Source: Vibrio ishigakensis
GTDB lineage: Bacteria; Pseudomonadota; Gammaproteobacteria; Enterobacterales; Vibrionaceae
Length of the DNA: 64,000 nucleotides
Reading direction: 5' to 3'
Assembly: GCF_024347675.1 (NCBI RefSeq)
Contig: NZ_AP024882.1
Span: 992,001-1,056,000, forward strand
The notes below the pieces were generated by a model. That model saw only the letters and a list, made by a program, of their open reading frames with translations. It was not told where the DNA came from and ran no database searches. A program made the position numbers and the translations under genes. Positions within the stretch are counted from its first letter, which is position 1. The number at the start of each line of letters is the position of its first letter. Of this stretch, positions 62,614 to 64,000 are shown piece by piece.

Positions 62614-63581
62614 TGCATTACGACGTATTTAATGGCGATGCCGATGGCATCATTGCGCTACTACAACTTCGCTTTGCTGAGCCAAAAGAGTCAACACTGA
62701 TTACCGGTGTGAAGCGTGACATCAAACTGCTTGAGCAAGTGGATGGCGATAAAGCAACTTCGGTTACGGCGCTGGATATCTCGATGGAGAAAAACCTGCC
62801 CGAGCTTGAAGGCCTGCTAGCCAAAGATGTTTCTGTATTTTACTGCGACCATCACCGCAGCGGTGATATTCCTCAGTCAGACAAGCTTGAAGCGCTTATC
62901 GATTTAGATGCTGAAGTGTGCACCAGTTTGCTAATTAACCAAAAGCTAGGCGGTCAATACGCAAAGTGGGCTGTCGCAGCGGCGTTTGGTGACAACCTGT
63001 TTGCTTCAGCAGAGAAGCTAGCCACTGAAATTGGTTTGTCAGACTCAGAGACTGAGTTCTTAAAAGAGCTCGGTACACTCATCAACTACAACGGTTATGG
63101 TGCCAGTCTTGAAGACCTGCACATTGAGCCGGCTGAATTGTACCGTCAATTAAGTCAGTTTGAAGACCCACTAGCGCTGCTTGATGACGAAACTTCACCT
63201 TATCACGTGCTCAAGGCTGGTTATGCGCTAGACCATGCAAAAGTTACCAGTATTGAACCGTCGCACAGTGACGCACAATGCAAAGTGTTTGAACTGCCGT
63301 GTGAAGCATGGGCACGCCGTATCAGTGGTGTGTTTGGTAATGAGCTTGCCAATCAAAGCCCAGAGTTGGCCCATGGCGTGTTAACGCTCAACCCAAATCA
63401 TCAAGATTACACGGTAAGCGTGCGTGCACCGCTGAACAACCGTATTGGCGCCGATGAGATTTGCTCGTCTTTCCCAACGGGGGGAGGGCGCAAAGCGGCT
63501 GCGGGTATCAACCAATTACCAAAAGATGATGTAGCCAAGTTCACGCAAGTGCTGAGTGATTTCTACAAGTCATCCAACTAA
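62613..63581 (+). CDS. DHH/DHHA1 family phosphoesterase, possible PAP phosphatase
   Basis: The 322-residue protein starts with VFNGDADGIIALLQL (DHH motif I, near 5-20), followed by TALDIS (motif II), FYCDHHRSGD (motif III, the DHH) and AAFGDN (motif IV); a DHHA1-like C-terminus ends with FPTGGGRKAAAG. The family contains NrnA-type enzymes that degrade 3'-phosphoadenosine 5'-phosphate (PAP) and short RNAs, and RecJ-type nucleases. Its start overlaps cysC by one base, so it is tightly coupled to sulfate activation. PAP is the by-product of sulfotransfer, so removal of PAP is the most economical role. Not proven: a nanoRNase or unrelated cyclic-nucleotide enzyme is possible. Confidence 0.82.
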
Positions 63582-63669
63582 GAAATTAAGTGCCCGCAAA
63601 TGCGAGCACAGATAACAGAATTTAGGTGAGGGCAGGTAAGCCCCACTCAAAATACATTAGGAGAGTGTT

Positions 63670-64000
63670 ATGTCTCATAGCTCTGAGCTAATCGCAACGG
63701 ATATCGAAGGGTATCTGAAAGTACATGAAAACAAAGACCTGCTGCGCTTTTTAACCTGCGGCAACGTGGATGACGGTAAGTCTACTCTGATTGGTCGTCT
63801 GCTTTACGATTCAAAGCTGATTTACGAAGACCAAATGGCAGCGATTGAGAAAGACTCTCAAAAGTTCAACACCACTGACGAAGCGTTTGACCTAGCTCTG
63901 CTAGTAGACGGTCTCCAGTCTGAACGTGAGCAAGGCATCACTATTGATGTGGCGTATCGCTACTTCTCAACGGATAAGCGTAAGTTCATCATCGCAGACA
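63670..64000 (+). CDS. cysN: Sulfate adenylyltransferase subunit 1 (3' truncated by window end)
   Basis: This is the GTP-driven regulatory subunit of ATP sulfurylase. Only 110 residues are visible. They contain the GTPase G1 loop [18 protein letters not shown] (near residues 31-48) and the switch region [16 protein letters not shown], the usual opening of CysN/NodQ. ATG 63670 is preceded by TAGGAGAG. It is separated from the DHH gene by 88 bases, whereas classical cysDN are adjacent; gene order here is cysD-cysC-DHH-cysN. The CysC domain fusion seen in NodQ cannot be checked. Confidence 0.93.
   Translation, partial: MSHSSELIATDIEGYLKVHENKDLLRFLTCGNVDDGKSTLIGRLLYDSKLIYEDQMAAIEKDSQKFNTTDEAFDLALLVDGLQSEREQGITIDVAYRYFSTDKRKFIIAD

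Overview
The window looks like a chromosomal segment of a marine gammaproteobacterium, most likely a Vibrio or close relative. The evidence is a fused-permease aminophosphonate transporter with PhnR and a partner FAD oxidoreductase, a giant VCBS-repeat protein with a two-ATPase type I secretion system, an RfaH-type ops element ahead of wza-wzb-wzc, and many short intergenic palindromes. No rRNA, tRNA or CRISPR array was seen. Species cannot be fixed from the sequence alone.

Layout. (1) 1-4.8 kb: the end of an aminophosphonate uptake/catabolism cluster (ATPase, fused permease, GntR-type PhnR, FAD-dependent oxidoreductase). (2) 5.05-24.3 kb: a surface/biofilm block with a ~4,410-residue VCBS/cadherin-like protein, a lipoprotein, and a convergent operon for a type I secretion system (two ABC proteins plus an HlyD-type adaptor). 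Both ABC proteins have eroded ATPase motifs. (3) 24.5-31.4 kb: small housekeeping and accessory genes: VOC protein, MazG-like protein, DUF535/VirK-type protein, three tandem paralogous lipoproteins, L-serine dehydratase and a sodium:solute symporter. (4) 31.7-36.7 kb: an MFS transporter, a double SnoaL-like protein, a porin and a LacI-type regulator, probably one uptake/catabolic unit of unknown substrate. (5) 36.8-39.3 kb: a decayed IS3-family element inserted in a REP-like palindrome, a degenerate GIY-YIG gene, and a GIY-YIG pseudogene broken by one stop codon. (6) 39.5-60.7 kb: a Wzx/Wzy-dependent capsule or exopolysaccharide locus: initiating transferase, ops element, wza-wzb-wzc, an AT-rich core with two sulfotransferases, flippase, polymerase, five glycosyltransferase-like genes, an SGNH protein and an acyltransferase, then a probable dTDP-L-rhamnose 4-epimerase and rfbBADC. 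(7) 61.0-64.0 kb: sulfate activation genes in the order cysD-cysC-DHH phosphoesterase-cysN (cysN cut by the window end).

How the parts may work together. The most interesting reading is that regions 6 and 7 form one sulfated-polysaccharide system. CysDN and CysC would make PAPS, the two capsule-locus sulfotransferases would use it, and the DHH/DHHA1 protein inside the cys operon could remove the by-product 3'-phosphoadenosine 5'-phosphate. RmlBADC plus the 4-epimerase would supply dTDP-L-rhamnose and dTDP-6-deoxy-L-talose. A second system worth study is the giant VCBS protein with histidine-rich ends, no RTX nonapeptides and an export ATPase pair in which no composite site looks fully canonical. 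A third theme is a family of ~30-55 nt palindromes, mostly in inverted pairs between genes.
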